In this document: positions 1 through 9,155 of the stretch, in pieces | Layout: the number at the start of each line of letters is the position of its first letter | Position numbering within the stretch: the stretch's first letter is position 1 | DNA from: Ceriagrion tenellum | Taxonomy: Eukaryota; Arthropoda; Insecta; Odonata; Coenagrionidae | Length of the DNA: 64,000 nt | NCBI GenBank assembly: GCA_963169105.1 | Contig: OY720633.1 | Coordinates: 159,355,780 to 159,419,779 of the forward strand | Reading direction: 5' to 3' | Translations under genes and position numbers: made by a program | The notes under the pieces: model-generated | Seen by the model: the letters and a program-made list of their open reading frames with translations, nothing else | The model's database searches: none | Told to the model about the DNA's origin: nothing

Positions 1-875
1 GTTGATGTTCACATCGATTCACTGCCAGATATTATTTTTAAGTGCAGAAATAAGCTTTTAGATTAGATAATGATGTGAAGGGGTGATTAATGTGAAAACT
101 TAAAAAAGGTAAAAAGACTTGTAGGTCTTGCTTTCGGCAATAATTGCTTCTGCAATTGTGACTAGGTAAGTGGTATTACTCTTTGGCAACATTCGAGCAT
201 TTTAACTTTTGTCAAAATACTTAGCCCAGTAAAATATTTATCTTTCTTTAAAATACTTTTCCATGATGCAAATTTGTTAAAATAACAGCTGACTCTCTGA
301 AATTCCATAGAAGAACTTAATATTGAAAGACATTATATAAAGTCAGCACAGAGTCATTTTACGAAGATTAGATTAAGAGATTTTTTTGATACACTTTAAT
401 CCAACTGATAAAAATGCATCATATTCATAAATCATAATTATCAAATTCATAAAAAAGTGAAATAGATACATGTCATGTGTAAAAATGTTTTAAATTAAAT
501 AGCCAAGGAAAAGTTGGAATTTTTCTCAACAGATGAGTCAAAATTTTGCTATGCAGAGCTACTCACTTTACTGGTCAACAATACATATACTTTCCATTCA
601 TTTAAACCCTGCACTCTTCAACATTGATATTGAGAGAGTTCAAGAGTTCTGAAGTGCACTTGAAAAAAAAAGAATTGCAATACTCCCATCCTCAATTGTT
701 GTGTTGATTTTCAGTTAAGGTATCAATCATAGGTAACATAAATTTCTTACTTAATTTGTGGTGTTTTTAATTACCATATTAGTCCAAAAATGGCCACTGA
801 ACAATAATAAGCCCCCACCTCGACTTTCAAGTTTCAGTTTTGGAAGAAAATTAACATTTACTATTAATAATAATA
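1..875. other. AT-rich noncoding DNA
   Basis: No coding frame, RNA gene or repeat structure stands out. The only forward frame here, from 758, is short and runs into the GC-richer element that follows. A short TAA-rich run sits near 862-875, at the 5' border of the LINE. Confidence 0.6.
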
Positions 876-1362
876 AAGAGGGTACGAAAGCGGACCACCA
901 GCCTCCTCGTGGCATACCTGGTAACGGCTCTGCCGGCCAATGGTGGATATCTGTGTGTGGGGCTTACCACCCCACATGCAGAGTTGTCTGGTTCCCAGGA
1001 AGATAACCAGAAGTGCCACCCACAACCGGCCCCTCTCGGATGGGGGCCCTAGTGGAGTTGGGTGTGGCAACAATAATAACATCAACAAGAATGGAGCTCA
1101 TATGGAGTGGACGGAAACCCTAAGGGGCGACCTCCTCGTATGCTATGCTGCCAGCGAGCCCAATTGCAGGGGGCTTATGGCAAGGATGCACTCTTTGTGG
1201 TGTGAGATGCATGCTGAACATAATCACCTGTCGCAGCAGAATCTGCACGACTATGCCAACCACCTGCGTAAATAGGAAACTCCCCAACAACTGTGTGTTC
1301 AGAGGAATACTCAACCAGCCAGACCACCCTCCCCGGCACAAGCAGTCTCTCCACAGGCTGTT

Positions 1363-1948
1363 TTGACAGCCACTGCACCGTCGGTACCGCCGACATGTAG
1401 GGAGGAAGTAGATCAGGCCGGCTCTGAACTCCGAACGCGGTTGTTAAACGAAATCACGTATGATGTTGGACAAACCAGGCAGAGAGACATCCATTGGAAG
1501 ATCTCTCTGCGGACTAACGTCCTGACCAGATTGAATGGCTTTATCGACGAAATCCTAATGGAGACGTCGGACGGTCAACTGCGTGGTCTATGCTGCTGCC
1601 AAAATAATGGCCAACTCCCAAATGCCCACCTCTTGGGAGGACGTAGTGGCAAAACGGCTGGAAAAATTGGAGGCCAAGATCACGCTGGCGAGACGGCAGG
1701 CTTCGAGGATTCAGTGTGTGATGGAGTATATCACATCTGGGTGGGCTTTCACACCCAAAGTCTGGCACATAGCACACAGCCTCAGATTTCACCATCACAC
1801 TCTGAACAAGAATGTGCTGCTCACCGTGAAGCAACATGTGGTTGATCGGGCTCAGGCACTCACCACGGCCTTGAAAAAGCTCCTGAAGAGGAGTAAGGCC
1901 ATGAGGGAGAACTCAACCTTCCTCCTTCACCCGTCCCGTCTCTTTTGA
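1363..1948 (+). pseudogene. N-terminal region of R2/R4-like polyprotein
   Basis: Two overlapping forward frames (1363-1845 and 1583-1948) cover the segment before the reverse transcriptase. The second frame has a basic, helical look (motifs such as KRLEKLEAKITLARRQ and ALTTALKKLLKRSKAM), typical of the linker before the RT palm. I see no convincing CCHH zinc finger of the kind found at the start of R2 proteins. Either it is lost upstream (940-1360) or this lineage lacks it. The frame switch between the two segments shows at least one frameshift. The role in nucleic-acid binding is inferred from position only. Confidence 0.5.
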
Positions 1949-2023
1949 CTACCTCAGTCTGTTGTCGAATCTCTGCCACCCGTCCAAGAGGTAGAACGTT
2001 TCTGGAAGGATATCTATGAAACG

Positions 2024-3526
2024 TTGAAGCCATTCAACGGAGATACTTTGGCCATCGGCCTCTTTGAAAAGTTTTGCGACTGCCACCTACTTGAATTGGA
2101 TGGATCTCTTTCAGTCACAGAGAGTGATGTGAAGAAGGCCTTCTCTGGCAAGAAGAATTTCTCGGCTCCTGGAATGGATGCCGTGAATAATTTCTGGTGG
2201 AAGAAGTTCACTTCCACCCGCTGACATCTCGTCAGAATCTTCACGTCCTTTCTCTCGGGTAGAGTAGAAATTCCACTGTGGCTGACTGAGGGATGCACGG
2301 TTCTAATACCTAAGAAGGGAGACTTGTCCAATCCTAAGAACTACCACCCTATAACCTGCCTCAACACTGTATAAAAGGCATTCACCTCCATCTTGAGCGA
2401 CCTTATCCTCCACCTGGTCCAGCCGGTTTGGGAGGAGGTGAACAAGCAGAGGGGCTCAAAGCGTGGAATCGCAGGATGTAAGGACAACCCTCATTGATAG
2501 ATGCATATACCAGGATGCCATCCAGCGTAAGGGCAACCTATCAATGGCCTGGGTGGACTACAGAAAGGCATTTGACACCACTTCACACGAGCTCATTGTA
2601 GCCATGTTGAAGTTGATGAAAGTCCACCCAGAGGTAGTGTCCTGCATCCAACGCCTGATACCATTCTGGAGAACGCGCTTTGTCCTGACCGCAGGCAAGC
2701 AGTCTGTCTCGACAGAGTTGGTATCATGCCAACATGGCGTTTTCCAAGGCGATAGCTTGAGCCCATTGCTGTTCTGCATTTCCCTCCTACCTCTCTCGCT
2801 AAGTCTGCGACAAGGGAAAGGATACATGTGCGGTGTGCCAGGTGACAGGAGGCATAAGATCACACATTTATTTTATAGGGATGACCTGAAGCTCTACGCT
2901 TCCAATGCAAAAGACCTTCGCGTGGCCCTGGACACCGTACTGGAGTACTGTGAGGCTATAGGGATGGAGTTCGGATTGGATAAGTGTGCATCCATCCACC
3001 CGACGAGAGGAAAATGTTTGGAGAACAAGGAAAACGTGCACCTCATTGGCGGGAGCGTCATTCTCTCGAGGGTGATGACAGCTATGATTATTTCGGTGTC
3101 CCCCAAAGCCGAATGCAGGAGGTTGCAGCAGTGAAGGAGAGACTCACCGCCAAGTACAAACAGACTCTCAGATAAATCTGGAGTTCTGAGCTGTCTGGAA
3201 AGAACAAGGTTCTTGCCACGAACATGTTCCCGGTTCTCACACTGCTGTACACCTTCGGATGCATGAAATGGAACGTCAACGAGTTACAGAACCTCAACAG
3301 GGGGACAAGGAAGATGATGACCATCAATAGAAGTCTTCTTCCGAAATCTTCCGTTGCCAGACTGTATCTCCCTCGCAGTGTAGGTGGTAGAGGTCTGTTG
3401 AGCCTGGAGTGTCTCCACAACAGAGTTGACCTTGGAACAGCATGCCAAGTGCTCAAAAGCAGTGACCCCCTGCCCTGTCTCGTAAGAGACCACGAAGGTG
3501 TCGGAGTAGGGGTCTTTCTCTTCTAG
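2024..3526 (+). pseudogene. Reverse transcriptase domain of R2/R4-like LINE
   Basis: The domain is spread over frames starting at 2024, 2463, 2984 and 3224. Recognisable blocks in order are SAPGMDAVNNFWWKKF (RT block 1), a KKGDLSNPKNYHPI-like block broken by stops near 2220-2370, WVDYRKAFDTTSH (catalytic Asp block), GVFQGDSLSPLLF (block B), and FYRDDLKLYA at 2871-2900 (catalytic Asp pair), followed by GMEFGLDKCA and a thumb region. The residue before the Asp pair is Arg (YRDD), where functional RTs usually have Ala or Met. In-frame stops at about 2222 and 2372 and a frame change near 3000-3130 make this copy non-functional. The enzyme would prime on nicked chromosomal DNA. Confidence 0.8.
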
Positions 3527-3603
3527 GTGGCCAAGAGGGCAGCGGACGAAACTGGTATGCACTTTGACCCGAAATCAGACAGTAGCGATGACGGCAAGTC
3601 CCT

Positions 3604-4464
3604 TTGTCCTTGAAGGCAGACGTCCTTAAGCTAGAAATTAAAAAGGCCGAGCAGAGCGCCTTGCTCAAGGCACATACCGAGAAGCCCATGCATAGATGTT
3701 TCTATCGAAACATAGAGAAGCATGGGCTATCGAAGGAGCTGACGTTTGCCTTCCTCCGCACCACTGGTCTAAAGTCAGAGACGGAGGGTTTCGTCCTCGC
3801 ATGCCAGGATGGTGTCATAAACACACTTGTGTACCGTCGCATTATATTCAAGACGGAGGTTGCAGACACAAGATGCAGGGCGTACCGAGCCCAGCCGGAG
3901 ACTTTGAGCCACCGTCTCTCCTGCTGTATCCATTACGCCAAGTCAGCGTACATTGCTAGGCACAATGCGGCCCTGCGGGTGTTAAACTTTCATCTGCGAC
4001 ACCATTTTGGTATTGACAATACTCCTGTGCTGCCGTTAGCCCCTGGAGATATTGAGTCTGTCGTGGAGAACGATAAATGCACCATCTGGTGGAATTACTC
4101 ATTTTCTACGACCAGGCAGTTGGAGGTGACCAAGCCTGATATTGTTCTCCTAGACCACCTCTCACGCTCCATGTTCGTGATAGAGTTTTCGGCCCTGGCT
4201 GAAACGAACATGGATGCAATGGAGGCGGAGAAACGGACGAAATATGAAGACCTGCTTTTTGAGCTTCGGCAAATGTACCCAGGACACTCTGTTAAACTGG
4301 TAGTTCTTATCATAGGTGTGCACGGTGGAGTTAAGGGCTTGCTGCTGGAGAGCATCAAGTGCATTCCTTCCTGCGTGGCACAGGCACTTGCAGCTCGCAT
4401 GCAGAAGGCCGTTATACTTGGGTCCTTCTGTCTACTCCGTACGCATGACCCAACCGCAGCGTAG
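3604..4464 (+). CDS. C-terminal knuckle and restriction-like endonuclease of R2/R4-like LINE
   Basis: This is the best preserved part of the element: one 286-residue frame without stops. Around residues 80-105 it has RCRAYRAQPETLSHRLSCC, a Cys/His cluster matching the CCHC-type knuckle before the endonuclease of R2-like proteins. Residues 175-215 hold KPDIVLLD, then FVIEFSAL, then EKRTKYEDL, the expected PD, E and K/Y pattern of the PD-(D/E)XK nuclease that nicks the target site. The frame is a C-terminal piece of a longer polyprotein, so its Met is not a natural start. The 3' untranslated tail (4465-4600) is short and leads into an A-rich run. Confidence 0.75.
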   Translation: MSLKADVLKLEIKKAEQSALLKAHTEKPMHRCFYRNIEKHGLSKELTFAFLRTTGLKSETEGFVLACQDGVINTLVYRRIIFKTEVADTRCRAYRAQPETLSHRLSCCIHYAKSAYIARHNAALRVLNFHLRHHFGIDNTPVLPLAPGDIESVVENDKCTIWWNYSFSTTRQLEVTKPDIVLLDHLSRSMFVIEFSALAETNMDAMEAEKRTKYEDLLFELRQMYPGHSVKLVVLIIGVHGGVKGLLLESIKCIPSCVAQALAARMQKAVILGSFCLLRTHDPTAA

Positions 4465-4610
4465 CCACCAATCCGATTGGCATCGGACGTGGCTGCGATA
4501 ACTGCCAAACCCCTCTGGAGTCCTAGGTCATTATGATGGCAATGAAACCCGATGCTTGCCGAGGACTCGGAGGGGAATGTTTCTACAGTTACCATAAAAA
4601 AAATAAATAT

Positions 4611-5291
4611 TTATTTGTCCAGTGATTTGATTGTACAAATATAGGACACGTCAATACAGGCATATACAAAGCAAATGAAAAATTTACAGATGAAGAAATT
4701 CATCAACAGTATTAGCATCTTTCTATTCAGTTCAAACACTTTTAAAAATAATATATGTGTCTGAATCAGGTACTCACCTGTTTAACTCAATATTTTTTAA
4801 TATCCAAGCATGAGAATGAATTACTCAACTGCCTTGAACTTTTGGATGTATGTACACAATGAAACATCGGTCTTGACTTAACAGTGCCTGAAAATAGCTC
4901 CATCATCACTTTTTATGGCTTATATTTATTAAGAAAAGGGGAGCTCTTATTCAGAGAAATACAGTAATGGGTGACTTATTAAGTATTTTGATTGAATGCA
5001 TGGATTCCTAATTAATGGTCAAATCGCCCTTGGCTATCATATATCCTAGTTGTTGAAAATTATAACTATATCTCACTTATGTTATGAAATGCAAGGATGA
5101 AACAAAACAGCTGATCTTTCAGTTGTGGCCAATAATATTTAAAATACCTTAGAAATAATATTTCGACTATTTAAAGTAACTTTGATAGGAAAATTCCTTA
5201 ACCTAAGCATGCTATCAGCTCTTGCACCAGGTGAAGACGGAACAGCAGAAGGAAGGCAGACCTTTTAATATACAATCAGCGGAAAATGTGA
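4611..5291. other. AT-rich noncoding DNA
   Basis: I see no gene or named repeat in this stretch between the LINE and the palindrome cluster. Confidence 0.5.
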
Positions 5292-5331
5292 AAAAATGCC
5301 TAAATACCACGCATGGTATTTAGGCATTTTT
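5292..5331. repeat. Perfect inverted repeat, 18 bp arms
   Basis: Arms 5292-5309 and 5314-5331 are exact reverse complements around a 4-base centre (CGCA). The core is ATGCCTAAATACC. It lies ten bases from a second, unrelated perfect palindrome and about 0.4 kb downstream, in the minus-strand sense, of the Helentron-like endonuclease fragment. It would form a strong hairpin or cruciform. Confidence 0.9.
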
Positions 5332-5341
5332 ATAGACATCT

Positions 5342-5377
5342 GCAAGAATAACAAGTGCATGCACTTGTTATTCTTGC
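5342..5377. repeat. Perfect 36 bp palindrome
   Basis: Arms 5342-5359 and 5360-5377 are exact reverse complements with no spacer, centred on TGCATGCA. A spacerless 36 bp palindrome is hard to keep by chance, so it is either recent or structural. Its sequence differs from the neighbouring hairpin at 5292-5331, so the two are not copies of each other. Confidence 0.9.
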
Positions 5378-5751
5378 TGATATCAGTGCAAAAATTGGTA
5401 AGAAGGATTTCCTATGTCCTGTAGCAGGAAAATTCTACCTGCACAATGATACTAGTGAAAATGGAATGTTGCTCATCCAGTAAGGTCTATCACAGAACAT
5501 ATTCATCAAAAGCATGTGCTTTTAATACAAAGACACCCTCAAAGGTACTTGAAAAATAGAGGCACTCCGGGAGTGCCGACAGAAGTGAAAACTTGAAATA
5601 ACGTGAGCATTTTTGAATGTAGGGAATAATTTCTAATGAAGTGTTTTATTAATCAGTAGAAAGTAGTTTCATGTATATAATAAATTAAATATTCATTTAT
5701 TGCGCTATTGTACACAATTATTTTACATAAAAATTGTACACTTCAGAATAA
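5378..5751. other. Noncoding DNA with a small GC hairpin
   Basis: No gene is visible. GGCACTCC (5561-5568) and GGAGTGCC (5570-5577) form an 8 bp hairpin with a one-base centre, downstream of the stop of the minus-strand endonuclease fragment. Rolling-circle transposons carry a short hairpin near their 3' end, so this is a candidate for that signal. No diagnostic terminal sequence was confirmed. Confidence 0.4.
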
Positions 5752-6432
5752 TCAACTTTCATCCATTATTTCAACAACTCTTTCATCATCACTGCCATCA
5801 TCATCGGCAATATCTAAAACTGATACAATAGGCTTATGGTAACTAAAGTAAGAAACGAATAATTTTGATTCGAATTTGCTTAAATGTCTTGTAAATACTG
5901 CATCATTAGTAGTTTTATATTTCGTTGTGCCAAGATTGCGATCATTAGACATCGTTAAACCAAACTCACTATTTAAAAATTCAATCAATGGTAGATGTTT
6001 ATCGTCTGCAAAGTTTATGTTGAAATCTCCACTCAAAATCATTGGCAAATCATCAAATCTTTTCCCAATTTTTTGTTCAAGCAATGCAGATGCATCATGA
6101 GAATAAATGAATAAAGTTTCATACAAGAAGTCTCGTATCGCCCTCAATGACTTATCCGGAGAAATATAAATGGCAACCATAATAATGTACTGATTATTCT
6201 CAAAGTGGCAACGACATATACACATATCGCCAATATCAGAAGCAGTAGTATTAAACATGCTGGTGAATTTCGCATGCACATCCATATAATTTGAGCAATA
6301 ATGAACTGTGTTCATATTTTGATAAATAGCTACTCCTCCTGCTGGACGATTATTTCTTCTGAAACTTGCAACAAAGTTAAAATTTGAAATGTCAATTATT
6401 TCATCATTACCCATATGAGTGACGCAAGTCAC
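5752..6432 (-). pseudogene. Endonuclease domain fragment, Helentron-like
   Basis: The 226-residue minus-strand frame is a largely complete apurinic-type (exo_endo_phos) endonuclease. It has AGGVAIYQN (residues 31-39), AIYISPDKS (87-95), LSGDFNINF (133-141, the GDFN metal site), TTNDAVFTR (174-182) and SYFSYHKPI (194-202, the conserved His block). The wording matches the endonuclease attached to helicase proteins of Helentron-type rolling-circle transposons in arthropods better than LINE endonucleases; that is recognition from memory. No Rep or helicase part lies upstream. The first eight residues come from the palindrome at 6409-6442, so the domain is cut off there. It ends in an acidic tail and is probably the true C-terminus. 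Confidence 0.6.
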
Positions 6433-6442
6433 TCATATGGGT
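6409..6442. repeat. Perfect inverted repeat at truncation point
   Basis: ACCCATATGAGTGAC (6409-6423) and its exact reverse complement (6428-6442) flank a 4-base centre, GCAA. It sits exactly where the endonuclease homology (minus strand) begins and where the tandem array on the other side starts, so it marks a junction. Confidence 0.9.
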
Positions 6443-6812
6443 ATGGGTGACGGTGATGCGAATCCAATGGTTTTTACCCATCCACAAGTACTGTGTATAT
6501 AGCGAGTATACTGTGTATATACAGAATATACAATTATACATATATTTAGCAGCAGTGACGGTGACGGTGACGCGAGCCCAATGGCTTTTACCCATCCACA
6601 AAAGTGTATATACAGAATATACAATTACAAATATATTTAGTAGCGGTGATGGTGACGGTGACGGTGATGCGAGTCCAATGGTTTGTACCCATCCACAAGT
6701 ACTGTGTATATAGCGAGTATACTGTGTATATACAGAATATACATAATTATACATATATGTAGTAGCGGTGACGGTGACACGAGTCCAATGTCTTTTACCC
6801 ATCTACAAAAGT
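6443..6812. repeat. Tandem repeat array, ~97-114 bp units
   Basis: The phrase CCCATCCACAA recurs at 6477, 6591, 6688 and (as CCCATCTACAA) 6798, giving spacings of 114, 97 and 110 bp. Each unit has a (GGTGAC)n-like GC segment, the phrase GAGTCCAATGG, and a TATAC-rich half. Units 1 and 3 carry an extra segment (TACTGTGTATATAGCGAG) that unit 2 lacks, so the structure alternates long-short with a ~210 bp higher-order period. Frames on both strands here are by-products of the repeat. Confidence 0.85.
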
Positions 6813-7049
6813 GCTCAACGCGACATAAGAAGTTTTCACTTCAAAAATGCCAGGAACAAGAATTGTGAAGAAAGAATATCATGTGCTTGTATTTTGGGTA
6901 CAATCATTTTCCATCCAAGATGGAGATCTATACAAGGACCATACTGTGACTCGGATAACTACTTAGTAAAGGTAGTTTTTAGAGAATGCCTGGCCCTCTC
7001 AGGGAAAACCAATGGACCTAGAAGACATTAATGAAATAGCTGAATTTTA
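6813..7049. other. Unassigned DNA between array and LINE
   Basis: A forward frame covers 6768-7031 but has no recognisable motif. Nothing else is supported. Confidence 0.3.
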
Positions 7050-7573
7050 GGATACATCTACATACTACCCCAAGAGCCGCCACTTGGGCATGCGGCAGGG
7101 CGTGGTAGGTCTCCAGCCGTGTAAAGATGTTAAAGTTTTGGAGGTGAAATGGTGACATGTCATATGAGAATGTATTTAGAGGAGCTCATTGTGGTCACTT
7201 ATTGTGCACAGAAAGAACGAGTTTTTGTACCTATCTCTTTGGCAGAGTATCTCTCTTATTTTATCGCTTCTGTCAGACCTAGAAATGTAGTGAGGCGTGA
7301 TGATAATATTCTCTGTGTTGCTCTGAAAAATATCAGTTCTGAATTTATCAAGCAGCCTAAGCCTAACGTGCAGCCTCCGAGTCTTTAGGGGCTCCCCCCT
7401 TAATCCCTCTAACAGTTGAGTAACACTATATGTTCATTCGTAGCAGTTTTTAATGAAGCGTGCTGCTTTTCTTTATACTTAGTTAATTTTTTTGGTTAAA
7501 TCTTTATGACCAGGGTCCCAATAATGCTCGAAGCGTAATTGAGGTGTGGCCTAACCAGAGCAAAGTAGCATCT

Positions 7574-8633
7574 CTATCTTACTTTTTCATCTGAGGACCT
7601 TCCTATTATACGCTTAACAAAACCTAGTTTCTTTAATGCTGTACCACATATGTTTTGTATGTGTGTTCCCCACGATATATCTGAAGTTAAGGTAATTCCA
7701 AGGTATTGTACTGTATTTGAAGATTTTATGTTTACTCCACCCACGATGTAGGTGTGGCTTTTGTGTGATGACTTTTGCAGGAAGTGAACTGTAGTGCATT
7801 TACAATATTTAGTTCTAAACCCCATTCCTGGCACCACAAATGAACGTTTTTAAGGTCAGATGACAGAACTTCAAAGTCCGCGTCTTCGCTTATTTCACGG
7901 TAGATTACTGCATTGTCTGCAAATAATCTTATTTTACTGCTAATTTGGGAACTTAGGTCATTAATATAAATAATGAATAAAAGAGGGTCGATCATACTTC
8001 CTTGAGGAACACGGGATGTGACTTCGACCATATCAGACTTTTTGTTTTTGATCACTAAGAAAGTCCCTTATCCAGTTCACTATTTTTTTTATTAACTCCG
8101 CATGAATACAATTTATAAATGAGTTTTTGTGAGGAACCTTGTTGAATACCTTCTTAAAATCAAGGAATATCACGTTGATTTGCTTATTGGATTCTCCTGA
8201 TTTTAGGATATCATGAAGGAAGAGCGCAAGCTGTGTTTCACAGGACCTGCCCTTACAGAAGCCATGCTGACTGCTGTGTAAGAGGTCACGATTATCCAGG
8301 AATGCCATAATATTGCTAATGACAATATGTTTGAGGATCTTGTGATGCAAAAAACAATGTTAATGATATAGGCCTATAATTTCCGGGGTCACTTCTATTT
8401 CATTTTTTACATATCGGTATGACATTGGCTATTTCCCAGTCTTGGGGCACCTTGCCTTCGGATAATGATTTGCTAAATATAATTTCTAAGAATGGTGCAA
8501 TCTGTGGTGCTAACACCTTGAGCATGCTTGCAGGTATTCCTTCTGGACCTGGGGACTTGTTTCTTTTAATTGAACGCAGTTGTTTAATTATTCCATCGCA
8601 CTGAATTGTTATGTCTGCCATCACCACTGTCAA
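7574..8633 (-). pseudogene. Reverse transcriptase of CR1/L2-like LINE copy 1
   Basis: In minus-strand order the blocks are NKSPGPEGIPASMLK (8633-8400 frame), HGFCKGRSCETQL and VIFLDFKKVFNKVPH (8350-8033 frame), SRVPQGSMIDPLLFIIYINDL then LFADNAVIYRE (8055-7732 frame), and YLGITLTSDISW with LKKLGFVKRII (7837-7574 frame). These are RT blocks 1 to 7 in correct order across four frames. The catalytic FADD motif reads FADN (codons at 7912-7923), so the second Asp is lost. The related copy at 15.1 kb keeps FADD there. An enzyme from this copy would be inactive even if the frames were joined. Confidence 0.8.
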
Positions 8634-9035
8634 CGTCTGGAATGTCTAAATGGTGTATTTTGTCATCCTTAGTGAATACACTTTCGAAGTGGTGGTTTAA
8701 TAAGTTGGCTTTATCAACGCTGTTGGTGACCATTTTGCCTTTTGTATCCAATAAGGACTCTAATGTCGAATATTCACCCTGGAGCTCTCTCGCGTAAGAC
8801 CAGGATGACTTAGGGTTTTCATATAGTAATTCACCTAGGATTTTTTTCTTAAAGTTTTGTAAACTAGTGCACATGATTTTCTTCGTTTTTGAGCGTTGGG
8901 CAACATAAATTTCTCTTGCTGCAAGTTCCATTGTTTTGTTACAAGACTTAATAGAATTTTTATATAGGTTGTGTAGTTGCCTTTGTCTCCTGTGCTCTCG
9001 CTGTACTTTGTGGTTATACCAACGAGGTTCTTCAC
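8584..9035 (-). pseudogene. Pre-RT linker of CR1/L2-like LINE copy 1
   Basis: The frames 9035-8835 and 8931-8584 overlap in different phases and carry the segment between endonuclease and RT. Recognisable parts are a basic stretch with QRRQRQLHNLYKN, then NPKSSWSYARELQG, and NLLNHHFESVFTKDD, which is typical of the region just before RT block 0 in CR1/Jockey elements. A frameshift separates it from the RT. Confidence 0.6.
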
Positions 9036-9155
9036 TGTCTTGTTAGTATTTGTTAGGAATATATTTATCGATTCCTTTATGTATTATTCCCAAAAAATAT
9101 CTCCATGATACTTCGGTGCTCTCGTCATTCATTGTGGCTACGATTGTCGTGAACA

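Larger units (their letters stand above)
876..4610 (+). mobile_element. R2/R4-superfamily non-LTR retrotransposon, degenerate
   Basis: This is a site-specific-type LINE copied by target-primed reverse transcription. Base composition jumps to clearly GC-richer DNA at about 876 and falls back near 4600. In order it carries an N-terminal region, a reverse transcriptase and a C-terminal cysteine/histidine knuckle plus PD-(D/E)XK-like endonuclease, the hallmark of R2/R4/NeSL-type elements. The coding path changes frame several times (frames 1, 2, 3, 2, 1) and has stops, so this copy is dead. A TAA-rich run lies at the 5' border, and an A-rich segment (ACCATAAAAAAAATAAAT) at about 4591-4608 marks the 3' end. 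The Dong/R4 group is known to insert into TAA repeats, which fits, but clade assignment beyond R2/R4-like is inference. Confidence 0.8.
7050..9155 (-). mobile_element. CR1/L2-like LINE copy 1, 5'-truncated
   Basis: Read on the minus strand, the piece runs from the linker between endonuclease and RT (GIDKYIPNK-like, about 9050-9150) through the reverse transcriptase to a 3' untranslated region ending near 7050. No endonuclease or ORF1 remains, so it is a typical 5'-truncated insertion. About 1.1 kb of it (7050-8165) aligns by eye with a second copy at 15130-16275. Several frameshifts and stops break the frame. It lies head to head with the RTE-like LINE that begins near 9160. Confidence 0.8.

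Noticed and set aside
864..1396. Several minus-strand frames over the start of the R2/R4-like LINE
   Set aside because: They are opposite-strand shadows of GC-rich element sequence and show no domain.
4095..4595. 166-residue minus-strand frame
   Set aside because: It lies antisense to the well-supported endonuclease frame 3604-4464.
6407..6802. 131-residue minus-strand and 60-88-residue forward frames
   Set aside because: They are produced by the tandem repeat; the translations simply repeat with the array.
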